From: an uncultured Methylophaga sp. | Lineage (GTDB): Bacteria > Pseudomonadota > Gammaproteobacteria > Nitrosococcales > Methylophagaceae | Assembly: GCF_947259025.1 (NCBI RefSeq) | Contig: NZ_CAMYKO010000005.1 | Location: forward strand, 434,001 to 498,000 | DNA: 64,000 nt | Direction of reading: 5' to 3' | Shown: in pieces, positions 9,721 through 20,900 of the stretch | Layout of the letters: every line of letters begins with the position of its first letter | Position numbering within the stretch: the first letter of the stretch is position 1 | Notes under the pieces: model-generated | What the model saw: only the letters and a program-made list of their open reading frames with translations | Told to the model about the DNA's origin: nothing | Databases searched by the model: none | Program-made: the position numbers and the translations under genes

Positions 9721-10350
9721 TTAACAGTTCTGGCAGGGCTGCTCGCCGTCATGAGACAGATTCAGCTCATGCTGGCCCAGCGATTGTTTGGCTTTGAGGT
9801 AGCCGACATTATCCGACTTCTGATGCACAGCGGTATTCTGGGTGGCGACCACATCAATGCCATGCGCTGAAAGCTGCTGTGTTTTTCTTGGATTATTGGT
9901 GATGAGCTCAACCTTTTGAATATTCAAGGCTTTTAACATTTCTGCGGCTTCAGTGAAGTCTCGGCTGTCTTCCGCGAAACCTAGTTCCACATTGGCTGCG
10001 TAGGTGTCCAGCCCCTGATCCTGCAGCACATAAGCATCAAGCTTGTTATATAGGCCGATGCCTCTTCCTTCCTGACGCATGTACAGCAAAACACCGCCGA
10101 ACTGGTCCAGCCTGTTGATAGCCTCATTGAGTTGTTCACCACAATCGCAGCGGGAAGAATGAAAGATATCACCGGTCAGACACTCGGAGTGCACACGGAC
10201 CAGCGTGGGAGGATTGTCACCCGTCTCAGCGCGGTTAAAACGCAAAGCGACATGTTCTTTACCTGATTCCAGGCCATCAAAAGAAATAATTTCCGCCGGG
10301 ACTTGCTGCTGGCCAACCTTGATATCGACGGATTGTCTGATAGCTAACAT
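9721..10350 (-). CDS. ribA: GTP cyclohydrolase II
   Basis: Opens GTP to the first riboflavin intermediate (a diaminopyrimidinone phosphate), releasing formate and pyrophosphate. About 209 residues from Met at 10350; an upstream in-frame Met at 10407 would add 19 unlike residues. The zinc site is C-L-T-G-D-I-F-H-S-S-R-C-D-C, with its three cysteines. The GTP-binding part M-R-Q-E-G-R-G-I-G-L-Y-N-K-L and the C-terminal T-N-N-P-R-K segment are also present. This is the stand-alone form, without a fused RibB domain. It ends with N-C. I see no FMN-riboswitch fold upstream. Confidence 0.93.
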   Translation of the reverse strand: MLAIRQSVDIKVGQQQVPAEIISFDGLESGKEHVALRFNRAETGDNPPTLVRVHSECLTGDIFHSSRCDCGEQLNEAINRLDQFGGVLLYMRQEGRGIGLYNKLDAYVLQDQGLDTYAANVELGFAEDSRDFTEAAEMLKALNIQKVELITNNPRKTQQLSAHGIDVVATQNTAVHQKSDNVGYLKAKQSLGQHELNLSHDGEQPCQNC

Positions 10351-10419
10351 GACTATTCCAGTAATTCTAATCTGTTTTAAGTTGGGGGCGGATCGGCCCG
10401 GATACAAGCCCGGGTGTGT

Positions 10420-11007
10420 TCACGGCAAATCAAGCGTTTTCAATTCTTTAGCAATCAAAGCGGCCAGCTTATCAAGGTTCTGGCCTAGGGCGCGGACCAA
10501 AGCCGGATAACCGGGCTGCTTGAGTTCAGTGTCTAAACTGAAACGATTGAGTGCCACAAGCTCGCCCTGTTTGTTTTTCAATTGCCACTGGCCACTGGTG
10601 ACGGCTGTGCCATCGTGGCGGCCATGAAATGCATCGATTTCAACGCTGAGACTTAAAGCTGCAGACTCCTGAGCCCCAACAACGATAAGCGTTTGCTGTT
10701 GCTGATTGATTCGCTCACGGAGGCCGCGATGGATCTGCTGCTGCAGGCTTTCTGCCCATACGTGGTTTTTGGCCTGATTCAGCGTAATGTCATCAAGCTG
10801 CAGAACCAGGCCTTCGTTATCGAGGAAATCTGTTAACGCAACCGCCCGGAGCTGGATAAGCGGCGCCTCACTCACCGCCGCGGATGAAGGCGACTCCGAT
10901 AGAGAATCCGGCAGGAAGTAATGCTGTTTTTCCACCATTGGGTTAGTCGCACAGCTAGTGAGCAGCAAAAAGGCAAGGGCGCTAAGAAAAGGTTTAAATG
11001 TTGTCAC
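10420..11007 (-). CDS. pqiC: PqiC-like outer-membrane lipoprotein
   Basis: A 195-residue lipoprotein with lipobox L-T-S-C (Cys19) and the YmbA/DUF330 fold expected of PqiC, the outer-membrane partner of PqiB in intermembrane lipid transport. It follows pqiB by 16 bp and pqiA upstream, giving the standard pqiABC order. A G/C-rich inverted repeat (CCCGG/CCGGG around 10395-10412) just downstream lacks a T-run, so it is only a weak terminator candidate. Confidence 0.85.
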   Translation of the reverse strand: MTTFKPFLSALAFLLLTSCATNPMVEKQHYFLPDSLSESPSSAAVSEAPLIQLRAVALTDFLDNEGLVLQLDDITLNQAKNHVWAESLQQQIHRGLRERINQQQQTLIVVGAQESAALSLSVEIDAFHGRHDGTAVTSGQWQLKNKQGELVALNRFSLDTELKQPGYPALVRALGQNLDKLAALIAKELKTLDLP

Positions 11008-11023
11008 TTGATGACCTTCATGG

Positions 11024-12682
11024 TTACGGTTTGGCAGCCGGCGGTTGCGGATCCTGCTCCGGACTTGGATTAAAAATCAATGCATTAGGCTGTTCTTTTA
11101 AAGTTCTGGCAAAGGGCTGTACGTCGCGAATCAGTACATTCAGATTGTGCAGAGTCTGACTCAGTTCCTGGTACGCCGGTGACTCGGGCGAGAGACCTTT
11201 GAGCGTTTCACGCAGTTCGTCCAGCGTCTGATTCATGTTTGCTGGCACTGACTGCAACTCGCTGTTGTTAACCAGTTGGTTGAGGCTGTCGGTTAGCAGA
11301 CGGATGTCGCGGATCAGCGTTTCAGACTGATCCAGGGTATTGTCCATGCCCGACAATACCGGCTCGATCTGCAGCGCGTTGAGCTTATCCAGCAAGGTCG
11401 ACACCTTGCTCTCAATTTGCGCCAGTCCGGTGGCCGTGGTGGGAATCACCTGACGACCTTCGAAAGTCTGGCTGGCCAGTTTGATGGTTTTGTCAGGTTG
11501 CAGATTGAGATCCACAAACAGGGCACCGGTCAGTAAGTTACCGGATTTGAGGCTGGCCATCAGGCCGTTATCAATCTCGCTCTGAATGCGTTGCTGCCAT
11601 TCGTCGATATCAACTTTATGCTGTCCGCCCAGGCGCTGGGGTTCAAGGCTAATCAATACCGGTATAGCAAAATCATCCCCCCTGCGGCGCTCGGGCGAGG
11701 TAAAACGCCAGGGGACTGCCCGCACCGTGCCCACACGCAGTCCTCGAAACTCAACGGGCGCACCTTCGGCAAGGCCACGCACAGTGTCTTCGACCAGTAG
11801 TACATATTCCAGTGACTTGCTGAACATGTCCTGGCGAGCGCTTTCTTCATTGGCATAGAGCTGGTAGCGCTCGTCCGGCTGCTCAGAGGCTTCAGGCAGT
11901 TCTTCCAGCACACCGAAGGTCACGCCACCACTTATCAGTGCCTCCAGCGAGGCGATGTTGACTTCAAAGCCGGCTGAACTGATTTCCAGGTTCACCCCCT
12001 TGGCCGACCAGAAACGGGTGTTGGAAGTAATCAGCGCATCATAGGGTTTTTCGATAAATAGCTGGTGATGAACCTGTTTTGAAGCTTCGTCAAACTCAAC
12101 GGTTTCCACGCGTCCGACGGTATAGCCCTGATAGGTCACCGGGTCGCCGACCCGCAGTGAATTACCAAGCTGACCGACTAGGGTGGTGCGAATGCCTTCA
12201 TCACCATCAAGTGCAACCGGCGGTTGTTTAAGCACTTCAAACTTGCGTTTTCTGGTTTTAGAGTCGCCGGGGTCAAGCTGGATGTAGGCACCGGACAAGA
12301 CCGTACCAAAGCCGGTGATCCCCTCGCGGCCAACACGCGGTTTGACGACCCAGAAGCGGGTGTTGTCCACTAACACATGTTCAGCGTCATGGTTGATGCG
12401 GGCAATCACCAGAGCATGGCTGAGATCATCAGAGAGCTTCACTTCCTCGACCCGGCCAATATCGACATTGCGGGTTTTGATTTTGGTTTTTCCGGCTTCA
12501 ATCCCCTCGGCATTATTGATGGTGAGGGTAATCAACGGGCCGGTATTGCGGTAGTTATCAACAACCAGCCAGGCCCCCATTAAAGCGGCAACAATAGGGA
12601 TAATCCAGATAGGAGAAAGCCGCGAAGCCTTGGTGGTTCTGGCTTTGTGTAAATCCGGGGTCTGTGACTGTTCGTCACTCAT
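11024..12682 (-). CDS. pqiB: PqiB-like MCE-domain intermembrane transport protein
   Basis: 552 residues with a single N-terminal membrane anchor (about residues 24-45, W-I-I-P-I-V-A-A-L-M-G-A-W-L) followed by three MCE/MlaD domains and a C-terminal alpha-helical region. In E. coli PqiB forms a hexameric tube spanning the periplasm that connects PqiA in the inner membrane with PqiC in the outer membrane. The G-I-E-A-G-K-T-K-I and R-V-G-D-P-V-T-Y-Q-G-Y-T-V-G stretches are typical MCE repeats. It overlaps the end of pqiA by 8 bp, indicating translational coupling. Confidence 0.93.
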   Translation of the reverse strand: MSDEQSQTPDLHKARTTKASRLSPIWIIPIVAALMGAWLVVDNYRNTGPLITLTINNAEGIEAGKTKIKTRNVDIGRVEEVKLSDDLSHALVIARINHDAEHVLVDNTRFWVVKPRVGREGITGFGTVLSGAYIQLDPGDSKTRKRKFEVLKQPPVALDGDEGIRTTLVGQLGNSLRVGDPVTYQGYTVGRVETVEFDEASKQVHHQLFIEKPYDALITSNTRFWSAKGVNLEISSAGFEVNIASLEALISGGVTFGVLEELPEASEQPDERYQLYANEESARQDMFSKSLEYVLLVEDTVRGLAEGAPVEFRGLRVGTVRAVPWRFTSPERRRGDDFAIPVLISLEPQRLGGQHKVDIDEWQQRIQSEIDNGLMASLKSGNLLTGALFVDLNLQPDKTIKLASQTFEGRQVIPTTATGLAQIESKVSTLLDKLNALQIEPVLSGMDNTLDQSETLIRDIRLLTDSLNQLVNNSELQSVPANMNQTLDELRETLKGLSPESPAYQELSQTLHNLNVLIRDVQPFARTLKEQPNALIFNPSPEQDPQPPAAKP

Positions 12683-14018
12683 GAAGCGGGTCCTTTAAAA
12701 CAGATACGGCAGGTTTGACGGGTTTATCCCAAATCAGGCGAGGGTCGAAATGAATGGCAGCCAGCATGGTTGATATTACCACCAGGCCAAATGCCAGTGC
12801 AGCCGGCCCCGGTGTAATCGACACAAAGTTACCTGCCTGGATTAAAGCCACCAGAATCGCCACTACGAATACATCCACCATCGACCAGCGACCGATAAAT
12901 TCAACAATCCGGTACATACGAATCTGGTTGCGCTGGCTGATGTCATTGCTTTTCCCCACGCGCAAACACAGCCAACCCAGCGCCAGGATTTTACCCACGG
13001 GCACCAGGATACTGGCACAGAAAATAATAAAAGCAATCGGCCAGGAGCCGGCATTGATGAGATCCACCACGCCACCCACAATGGTTTTTGCCTGGGTCTG
13101 TCCAAGCCGGGTATTGAGCATGATGGGGTAAACATTAGCCGGAATATAAAGCAGGCAGGCGGTGATCAAGAGCGCCCAGGTGCGCTGTAAAGAGTAGGGG
13201 AGACGTTGTTGCAACTGTTCACCACAGCGCTCGCAAAACGCTTTGCCATGCATGGGAAAGCGCTGTAACAGGCCACAAGTACGGCAGCCGCTGAGCTGCT
13301 GCGAAGCAGCAGTCTGACCGGTCTGGGTACCTTCGGGTACCAGGGGCTCACCGGCAATAGCAAACCATAACCAGTCATCATCAATAGAGTGCATGGTGGT
13401 GAGTAACAAGACCGCAAAACTGCAAAACGCCCAAAAGCCAATCCCCAGAGAGACATCCGCAGTGGTGGCAATCTTAAACAGACTGACCAGTGCACCGATA
13501 ATAAAGACATCCGCCATCATCCATGGGTGAATATGCTTCAATGAGCGGGCAATAAGCCGGCTGAAACGCAGTGGCGTACCCAGCAGCAACCCCGTCTGCA
13601 CCCAGATAACACTGAGCAAATACAGGGCCGGTAAAATGACGATAGTCAGCCCCACCAACAGAGCAACTAAAGGCTGATCAAAGCTCAAGGACTGGGTCAC
13701 TGTCTGACCCAAAAGAATACTTTTCTCTATGCCCACAGCTGAAAAGCTCACCAGCGGGAAAGCAAGCGCCATCAGCAATGCCATCAAAGCACTAAGTGCC
13801 AGGGCCATACTGCGTTGAACGGGGCGGAAATGACGATGAACAATTTTATGATCACAGCGGGGACACACCGCAGATTCACCGGCTCTTAATGCCGGTAAAG
13901 CCACCACCCAGTCACATTCCTGGCAGGCGCGCAGTCTTCGACGGCGGCCCAGCGATTCTGGTGAACCGGGCTCTATAAACTGATAAGCGGGTGATCTTTT
14001 ATAGTGAGACACATCCAC
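12675..14018 (-). CDS. pqiA: PqiA-like integral inner-membrane protein
   Basis: 447 residues built from two tandem PqiA domains. Each starts with a zinc-ribbon-like cysteine set (C-Q-E-C ... C-P-R-C near residues 33-56; C-R-T-C ... C-E-R-C near 247-266) followed by four hydrophobic helices. It is the inner-membrane subunit of the Pqi lipid transport system; in E. coli pqiAB belongs to the paraquat/SoxS stress regulon. First gene of the pqiABC operon. Confidence 0.92.
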   Translation of the reverse strand: MDVSHYKRSPAYQFIEPGSPESLGRRRRLRACQECDWVVALPALRAGESAVCPRCDHKIVHRHFRPVQRSMALALSALMALLMALAFPLVSFSAVGIEKSILLGQTVTQSLSFDQPLVALLVGLTIVILPALYLLSVIWVQTGLLLGTPLRFSRLIARSLKHIHPWMMADVFIIGALVSLFKIATTADVSLGIGFWAFCSFAVLLLTTMHSIDDDWLWFAIAGEPLVPEGTQTGQTAASQQLSGCRTCGLLQRFPMHGKAFCERCGEQLQQRLPYSLQRTWALLITACLLYIPANVYPIMLNTRLGQTQAKTIVGGVVDLINAGSWPIAFIIFCASILVPVGKILALGWLCLRVGKSNDISQRNQIRMYRIVEFIGRWSMVDVFVVAILVALIQAGNFVSITPGPAALAFGLVVISTMLAAIHFDPRLIWDKPVKPAVSVLKDPLHE

Positions 14019-14116
14019 GTCCGGCTGGAGAAATAGTCTGATACACAGTATGCGGCCTTTGGTTCTAGTCCGTCGAGATCAGGCGGGTCCTGTTCTCCAT
14101 AAAACATCTGTATAGC

Positions 14117-15004
14117 CTAGTGGATGACTTTATAGACTTCATCGTCGGCGCTAGCAGGACGAATCTCAACCGTGTCTTTATCCACGATGTTAACGCCGGC
14201 AAATATCACTGCGTTACTGAGTTTAGGCAGAAATGTCATATAAGTCGCATCCTCAGCAAGCTGGTAGCCAACCGTCTGCAATGGCGTATTCAGGTAGGGA
14301 TAGTAGCCCTTAACCGCGATCAACCGATTCGCAGAGCGTGGATATGGAGAGGCCACATCATGCAGCATGACGTCAATCGCTTTTTTCAAGCTTTTCAGTA
14401 TATTGGCATTCAAAGCTTTACCATCATCTGATAGCCAGCTTTCATCACCCCTGATCGGTTTGGCTGGCCCGCTTGAAGCAATATAACGACCTTGCCATTG
14501 GATAAAGTTGGTGCCACCGAACTTCAATTCTGCGTGCAAGACGATAAACGGTTTAATCATTTCCTCGCCCTGCAGCGTTAATATCACCGAGGATCTGACC
14601 TCCAGATAGGGCGCATCATCAGCGGGCAGGGAGGTATAACGCTGAGAGAGAACGGGACCGGCAATCAGTTCCCTGGCTATTTCCTGTGCAGGTTCTGTCA
14701 GCCTGACTGTCAGCGCCTGGCCGAGCTCGCTGTTTTTCCTCGCTGCCAGATCAAACCCGGCTGGCCCCAGAATGGATTCAACAGAGCGAATATCCTGATG
14801 TCCGGAGAGAATGACCTGGCTGTCGGGTATTTGATGCACCCCCATAGGCATGTCAAAAAGGGCAGAGAGCTTTTTGTCACTGAACTGCACGGTCATTAAC
14901 TCGGACTGAGGTGGTGGCGGTATCAGCCTACCCGTCGTACAGCCGAGCAACTGTGTAAGCACAGCAGCTAATAAGAGTAATCTTGCAGTGGAAAACACTA
15001 TCAA
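14117..15004 (-). CDS. Putative lipoprotein of unknown function
   Basis: 295 residues with an N-terminal lipoprotein signal (lipobox L-L-G-C, Cys22). The mature part looks globular and mixed alpha/beta, with no motif I can name. It lies about 100 bp upstream of pqiA on the same strand, so it could share its envelope context or be monocistronic. Probably anchored in the outer membrane, because no Asp follows the lipobox Cys. No function is claimed. Confidence 0.7.
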   Translation of the reverse strand: MIVFSTARLLLLAAVLTQLLGCTTGRLIPPPPQSELMTVQFSDKKLSALFDMPMGVHQIPDSQVILSGHQDIRSVESILGPAGFDLAARKNSELGQALTVRLTEPAQEIARELIAGPVLSQRYTSLPADDAPYLEVRSSVILTLQGEEMIKPFIVLHAELKFGGTNFIQWQGRYIASSGPAKPIRGDESWLSDDGKALNANILKSLKKAIDVMLHDVASPYPRSANRLIAVKGYYPYLNTPLQTVGYQLAEDATYMTFLPKLSNAVIFAGVNIVDKDTVEIRPASADDEVYKVIH

Positions 15005-15194
15005 TCCATTCGTCCAATAAGTGAACGTACAGCGTATGTAATTAGCGTAGAAATGTCATGCGCTTTAATTCAAAATCAACAATCACTATCTGAAATCCCC
15101 CTCAGGCTGACCGGAATGTAACTAGCCACGCTTGTCGGCTCAGTGTTAATCATGGAAAATCAGTGCCCTTATTTCCAATCAAAAAAGTCATCAA

Positions 15195-16676
15195 ATGGTC
15201 ACCGGTGAACTGAAAAGCCAAGTCGATAAAATATGGGAAACCTTCTGGACAGGGGGCATCAGTAATCCGCTCACCGTCATCGAACAGTTCACTTATCTGC
15301 TGTTTTTACGTCGCCTGGATGAAACCCAGTTGCTGGAAGAAAAAAAGGCCAATATGACAGGCGGGCAGCTTAAAGACCCGCTCTATCAAAAGCAGCATCA
15401 AGGCTTTCGCTGGCATAGTTTCCGGGAACTCGACCCGCAATCGATGTTTGCCTTGTTCACACAGCCACAGGAAAAGGCCGACAACCTCACCGTGTTTGAG
15501 CATATGAAACAAGTGGGCAATCAGGCCGGCGTGTTCGCCCAGTACATGAAAGGCGCGACCTTTATGATCCCGACGCCCAAGCTGCTGGATCAGGTCGTGC
15601 AGATGATCGACAAAATCCAGATGGACAATCGCGATACCAAAGGCGATTTATACGAATACCTGCTCTCCAAAATCGCCACTGCCGGCACCAATGGCCAGTT
15701 CCGTACCCCGCGTCATATCATCAAAATGATGGTGGAAATGATGGAGCCCAATCGCGAAGATACGATCTGCGACCCGGCCTGCGGCACCGCCGGGTTTCTG
15801 GTGGCTTCAGGGGAGTACATTTACGATCATCATGCTGACTGGCTGCATGATCAGACTTTCCGTGAACACTTCAACAGCGAGATGTTTACTGGCATCGAGT
15901 TTGACAGCACCATGCTGCGTATCGCGGCGATGAACCTGCAATTGCATGCTGTCGATAAGCCCAATCTGATTGGCCTCGATGCCCTGGGCGAAGCCAATGC
16001 CACTTGCCGTGAACAGTTCAGCCTGATTCTGGCTAACCCACCATTCAAGGGCTCGCTGGATTACGAAGGCGTCGAGAAAACATTGCTTAAAACCGTCAAA
16101 ACCAAAAAGACTGAGCTTCTGTTTATTGCCCTGATTTTACGCATGCTTAGAGTCGGTGGCCGCAGTGCCGTGATTATTCCCGATGGCGTCTTATTCGGCT
16201 CATCCAATGCGCATAAACAACTGCGCCAAACCCTGGTGGAAAAACAACGCCTGGAAGCGGTGATCTCCATGCCCAGTGGTGTGTTCAAACCCTATGCCGG
16301 GGTTAGCACCGCGGTGGTGATTTTCACCAAAACCAATAACGGCGGCACCGATAATGTCTGGTTTTACGATATGCTGGCCGATGGTTATTCCCTCGACGAT
16401 AAACGCAGCCCGGTTAAAAACAACGATATCGCCGATATCATCCAGCGCTTTAAACAGCGTGATAAAGAAACAGAGCGAAAACGCACCGAACAAAGCTTTA
16501 TGGTGCCGTTTGAAGAAATCAAACAAAACGACTGGGATTTAAGCATTAACCGCTATAAAGAAGTGGAGTATGAACAGGTGGAATACGATCCACCGGCCAA
16601 AATCATTGCGGAGATAGAGCAACTAGATAGAGATCGTGGACAAGCCCTGCAGATGTTGAAGGAGTTGTTGGGGTGA
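15195..16676 (+). CDS. hsdM: Type I restriction-modification DNA methyltransferase subunit (HsdM)
   Basis: 493 residues, usual HsdM length. It has an N-terminal helical bundle ([16 protein letters not shown]), the SAM-binding motif [10 protein letters not shown] at 193-201, and the N6-adenine catalytic motif N-P-P-F at 281-284. Two copies would pair with one HsdS to methylate adenine in the recognition site. The Shine-Dalgarno at 15195 is weak. The stop overlaps the HsdS start as GTGA. Confidence 0.96.
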   Translation: MVTGELKSQVDKIWETFWTGGISNPLTVIEQFTYLLFLRRLDETQLLEEKKANMTGGQLKDPLYQKQHQGFRWHSFRELDPQSMFALFTQPQEKADNLTVFEHMKQVGNQAGVFAQYMKGATFMIPTPKLLDQVVQMIDKIQMDNRDTKGDLYEYLLSKIATAGTNGQFRTPRHIIKMMVEMMEPNREDTICDPACGTAGFLVASGEYIYDHHADWLHDQTFREHFNSEMFTGIEFDSTMLRIAAMNLQLHAVDKPNLIGLDALGEANATCREQFSLILANPPFKGSLDYEGVEKTLLKTVKTKKTELLFIALILRMLRVGGRSAVIIPDGVLFGSSNAHKQLRQTLVEKQRLEAVISMPSGVFKPYAGVSTAVVIFTKTNNGGTDNVWFYDMLADGYSLDDKRSPVKNNDIADIIQRFKQRDKETERKRTEQSFMVPFEEIKQNDWDLSINRYKEVEYEQVEYDPPAKIIAEIEQLDRDRGQALQMLKELLG

Positions 16677-17872
16677 ACTCGGTGCTGACAGCAAACCAAT
16701 TCAAAAAAGTTGCTCTAGGTGATTGTTGTGAAATTATTAGTGGCTCTACACCATCAAGAAATAAAGCCGAGTTCTGGGATGGTGAAATAAATTGGTTTAC
16801 ACCAAAAGATCTAAGCCGAATAAAATCAAAGTATATTTCAGAAGCACCTGAAAAAATAACTGCTTTAGGCCTTAAAAGTTGCTCAACAACGCTGTTACCA
16901 AAAAATTCATTATTACTTAGTTCAAGAGCACCAATTGGTCACATAGCCATCACGACAATTGAAGCGTGCACCAATCAAGGGTTTAAATCCTTGATGCCAA
17001 ATAAAAACCTGGATGTTGAATATTTGTACTTCGCAATAAAAAACATCATCCCCCAGCTCAAGGATTTAGGGAATGGTGCAACATTCAAAGAGATCTCAAA
17101 ATCTACGCTCAGCAAAGTTCAAATCCCAATCCCCCCACTGGCAGAGCAAAAGCAGATTGCCACGATTTTGGATGCAGCGGATAGCCTCAGACTAAAAGAC
17201 CAACAACTGGTCGAGCATTACACCGCCCTTAGCCAGTCCCTGTTTTTGGAGATGTTTGGTGACCCGATATCAAACCCAAGAGGTTGGGACGTATCATGCT
17301 TGGGTAATATTGGTAAGTGGCATAGTGGAGGCACACCAAATAGAAAAAATACTGATTATTTTGCTGGTGATATTCCTTGGGTAACTTCTGGCGAATTAAA
17401 CAACATGTATATCAGTGATAGCAAAGAACATATTTCTGAAGATGCTATAAAGAACTCAGCGGCAAAAATTATTAATAAAGATAGTCTGCTTTTGGGAATG
17501 TATGACACAGCAGCTTTAAAATCCAGCATTACTACTGAAGTGATTTCTTGTAACCAAGCGATTGCTTTTTCTACATTAGACTCATCAAAAGCTAATACAG
17601 TATTTGTTTATTCGATGATTCAATATGGCAAAGAACATTTTAGACGGCTACAGCGTGGAGTGCGTCAGAAAAACCTAAATCTAACGATGATTAAAGAAAT
17701 TGAAATCATCCATCCGCCAATTGAACTCCAAAACCAATTTGCCGAACGCATCAAGATTATCGAACAACAAAAACAACAAGCCAAAACCAATCTGCAAAAG
17801 TCCGAAGCCTTATTTAACAGCCTGTTACAACAGGCTTTCACTGGCGAATTAACGGCAGATAGGGCAGCATAG
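16673..17872 (+). CDS. hsdS: Type I restriction-modification specificity subunit (HsdS)
   Basis: 399 residues starting at a GTG that overlaps the HsdM stop, with AAGGAG 10 bp upstream. Two target-recognition domains are visible (starting about residues 7 and 205; S-G-S-T-P-S-R and S-G-G-T-P-N-R mark equivalent loops). Each is followed by a conserved coiled-coil spacer (L-A-E-Q-K-Q-I-A-T-I-L-D; L-Q-N-Q-F-A-E-R-I). The DNA of both recognition domains is clearly more A/T-rich than hsdM or hsdR, as is usual for domains that are swapped between strains. The recognition sequence cannot be deduced. Confidence 0.94.
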   Translation: MNSVLTANQFKKVALGDCCEIISGSTPSRNKAEFWDGEINWFTPKDLSRIKSKYISEAPEKITALGLKSCSTTLLPKNSLLLSSRAPIGHIAITTIEACTNQGFKSLMPNKNLDVEYLYFAIKNIIPQLKDLGNGATFKEISKSTLSKVQIPIPPLAEQKQIATILDAADSLRLKDQQLVEHYTALSQSLFLEMFGDPISNPRGWDVSCLGNIGKWHSGGTPNRKNTDYFAGDIPWVTSGELNNMYISDSKEHISEDAIKNSAAKIINKDSLLLGMYDTAALKSSITTEVISCNQAIAFSTLDSSKANTVFVYSMIQYGKEHFRRLQRGVRQKNLNLTMIKEIEIIHPPIELQNQFAERIKIIEQQKQQAKTNLQKSEALFNSLLQQAFTGELTADRAA

Positions 17873-17901
17873 ACAAACGGGTTCACAACAGGGAATGTTT
17901 G

Positions 17902-20900
17902 ATGAGTAATTTTCAGTTTCTGCAAAACGATTTTTCGGCACTGCACGCCGATGCCGTTGAAGCTGAACAACTGACCTTTCTCTCCCCAAAAGCTTCGGCG
18001 ATTTTCTGCCGATCCAGCCTCGAAAATGCGGTTAACTGGCTCTACGATAATGACCGCACTTTAAGCCGCCCGTGGCGCGCTGATTTAAGCACTTTGCTGC
18101 ATGAACACAGCTTTAAATCATTATTTAACAATACCTTATTTAACGAACTTAATCTGATTCGAAAAACCGGTAATATCGCCGCACACGGCAAATCAGTCAG
18201 CCAGCAGGATGCCCTGGCCTCGCTAAAATACTTGTATCGCTTTATGCGCCATCTGGCGATTTATTACGGTAAACACACACCCGAACCGCAGGTATTTGAT
18301 GAAGCCTTAATTCCACATGGTCTGGCTACTCAGCCCAATGCAAAGCAGCTTGCTGATACCGTCGCCGATGTCGAAGCCAAAAACGCCATCGAGCGTGAAG
18401 CCGAGCAACGACAACGTGAACTGGCTGAACAAAACACCCAGTTAAAACAACAACTCGAACAACAAAAAGCCTTGCTGGCTGAACGTAAACAGGCCCGCGA
18501 AAAAACGGTCGATATCGAAGCGGCGGTGCCGTTACTGGTCTCAGAAGCCGAAACCCGGCGCCGTTATATTGATTTATCTTTGAAAGAAGCCGGTTGGGAT
18601 AACTTGCAGGACGGTTATCACCTCGAATATGAAGTGACCGGCATGCCCAAAAGCACCAATCCTTCGGGCTTGGGGTATGTCGATTATGTGCTGTGGGGCG
18701 ATGATGGTCTGCCGCTGGCGGTGATTGAAGCCAAAAAAACCATGGTCGATTCGCGTAAAGGCAAGCATCAGGCGGAATTGTATGCCGATTGCCTGGAACA
18801 GTTGAAAGGTCAGCGGCCGATTATTTTCTATAGCAGCGGCTTTGAAACCTATCTCTGGGATGACCAGTTTTATCCAGAACGCGAAGTTCAAGGTTTTTAC
18901 AGCAAAGATGAATTGCAGTTACTCATTGAGCGACGCAGCACCCGAACCGATTGTCGCGATTTTAAAGTGAATGAAGCCATTGCCGGACGCGCCTATCAAT
19001 TAGAAGCGGTGGCAAGGGTGGCTGAAAACACCGTGACCCAAAATAGCCAGGGCGAATTACGGGGCAGGGCGCGGCAAAGTTTGTTGGTGATGGCGACGGG
19101 CAGTGGTAAAACCCGCACGTCAGCAGCGATTGTCGATATGCTCACCAAATGCAACTGGGCCAAGCGAGTGTTATTTCTGGCTGACCGAAATGCCCTGGTA
19201 TCACAAGCAAAAAATCGCTTTAGTGAGCTTCTGCCTCATTTATCCTCAATTGATCTCACTAAAGAAAAAGAAGATAACGGCACCCGTTTGGTGTTTTCGA
19301 CCTATCCGACCATCATGAACCGCATTGATGGCATGCGAAATACCGATACCCGCTTTTACGGTGTGGGCCATTTCGATCTGATTATCATTGATGAGGCTCA
19401 TCGCTCGGTGTATCAGAAATACAAAGCGATTTTTGATTACTTTGATGCCATATTGATTGGCCTCACCGCCACGCCCAAAGCCGAAGTCGATCACAATACC
19501 TATAGTTTATTCGGGATTGAAGATAACAATCCGACCTTTGCCTATGAACTCGATAAAGCGGTGGAAGAGGGCTTTTTGGTCCCACCCAAAGCGATGTCGG
19601 TGCCGCTGAAATTTATGCGTGAAGGGGTGCACTACAATCAGTTATCTGACGCCGAAAAAGCTGAGTATGAAGAGAAATTCGGCGATCCGACTCAGGGCGA
19701 AGCGCCCGATGAGATTGATAGTGCGGCCTTGAATAAATGGTTATTCAACGGCGATACCGTTGATAAAGTGCTGGATCACCTTGTGACCCATGGCATTAAA
19801 GTGCAGGGCGGGGATAAGCTCGGAAAGAGCATTATTTTTGCCAAAAGTCATGACCATGCCTTGTTCATCGAAGAACGTTTCAACAAAAATTATCCCGAGT
19901 ATGCCGGCAAGTTTTTACGGGTGATTGATAACTACGAAAGCAAAGCCCAGGATTTGCTGGAAGTCTTCGTAGATGAATTCGAAGAGCACGATCCACAAAT
20001 TGCCGTTTCAGTGGATATGATGGATACCGGTGTCGATGCACCGCGCGTGGTCAATCTGGTATTTTTCAAACCGGTGAAATCACCCACTAAATTCTGGCAG
20101 ATGATCGGCCGGGGTACCCGTTTATGTCCTGATTTATTTGGCAGCGGTGAGCATAAAACTCATTTTGTGATTTTTGATTATTGTCAGAATTTTGAGTTTT
20201 TTGATTCCAACCCCGATGGTGTCCAGGGCAAGATCGTGAAAAGCCTGATTCAGCAGGTATTTGAAGCGAAATTGGAAGTCGCCATGCTGATTCGCGGTGA
20301 CACAGCCCGGACGGATGAGCAGGCGGAACTGGCCGAAAGTTATATCAACGAGCTGTATCAGGCGGTTGCCGATTTAGACAGCAACCGCTTCGTAGTCAAA
20401 GCCAAGCTCAGGTATGTGGTTGAGTTCAGCGACAAAGACCGTTGGCAGAATCTGTCCAAAAGTGATTTGCTGGATATCAATACAGAACTCGCCAAGCTGG
20501 TGCTGGCTGATAAAAATGATGATGAGTTTGCCCGGCGTTTTGATGTTCTGGTGCTGAATTTCCAGATAGCCTTATTAACCGGCTCGCATAGTCTGAGCCA
20601 GTTTATTAACAAAATAAGCAGCACCGCGAATGCCTTGTTAAAAAAGCAAAACATTCCTGCTGTCGCTTTGCAAAAAGACCTGCTGAGGGAGTTACAAACC
20701 GAGGGTTTCTGGCAGGCAATCAGTGTAAACCGTCTGGAAAATGTGCGGGTCGCTTTGCGCGATTTGATGAAATATCTTGATAAAGATCAGCAGCCTATCG
20801 TCAACACTTCATTTGAAGACACGCTCGATCACGACGGCATCAGCATTCATGAGCCCATTGGCACCTATGTCGCCCTGCAAAGCTATAAAGACAGGGTAGA

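Noticed and set aside
10350..10407. FMN riboswitch before ribA
   Set aside because: The stretch is too short and shows no conserved RFN-type elements.
10395..10412. Possible terminator after pqiC
   Set aside because: Short G/C stem without a T-run; not strong enough to list as a terminator.
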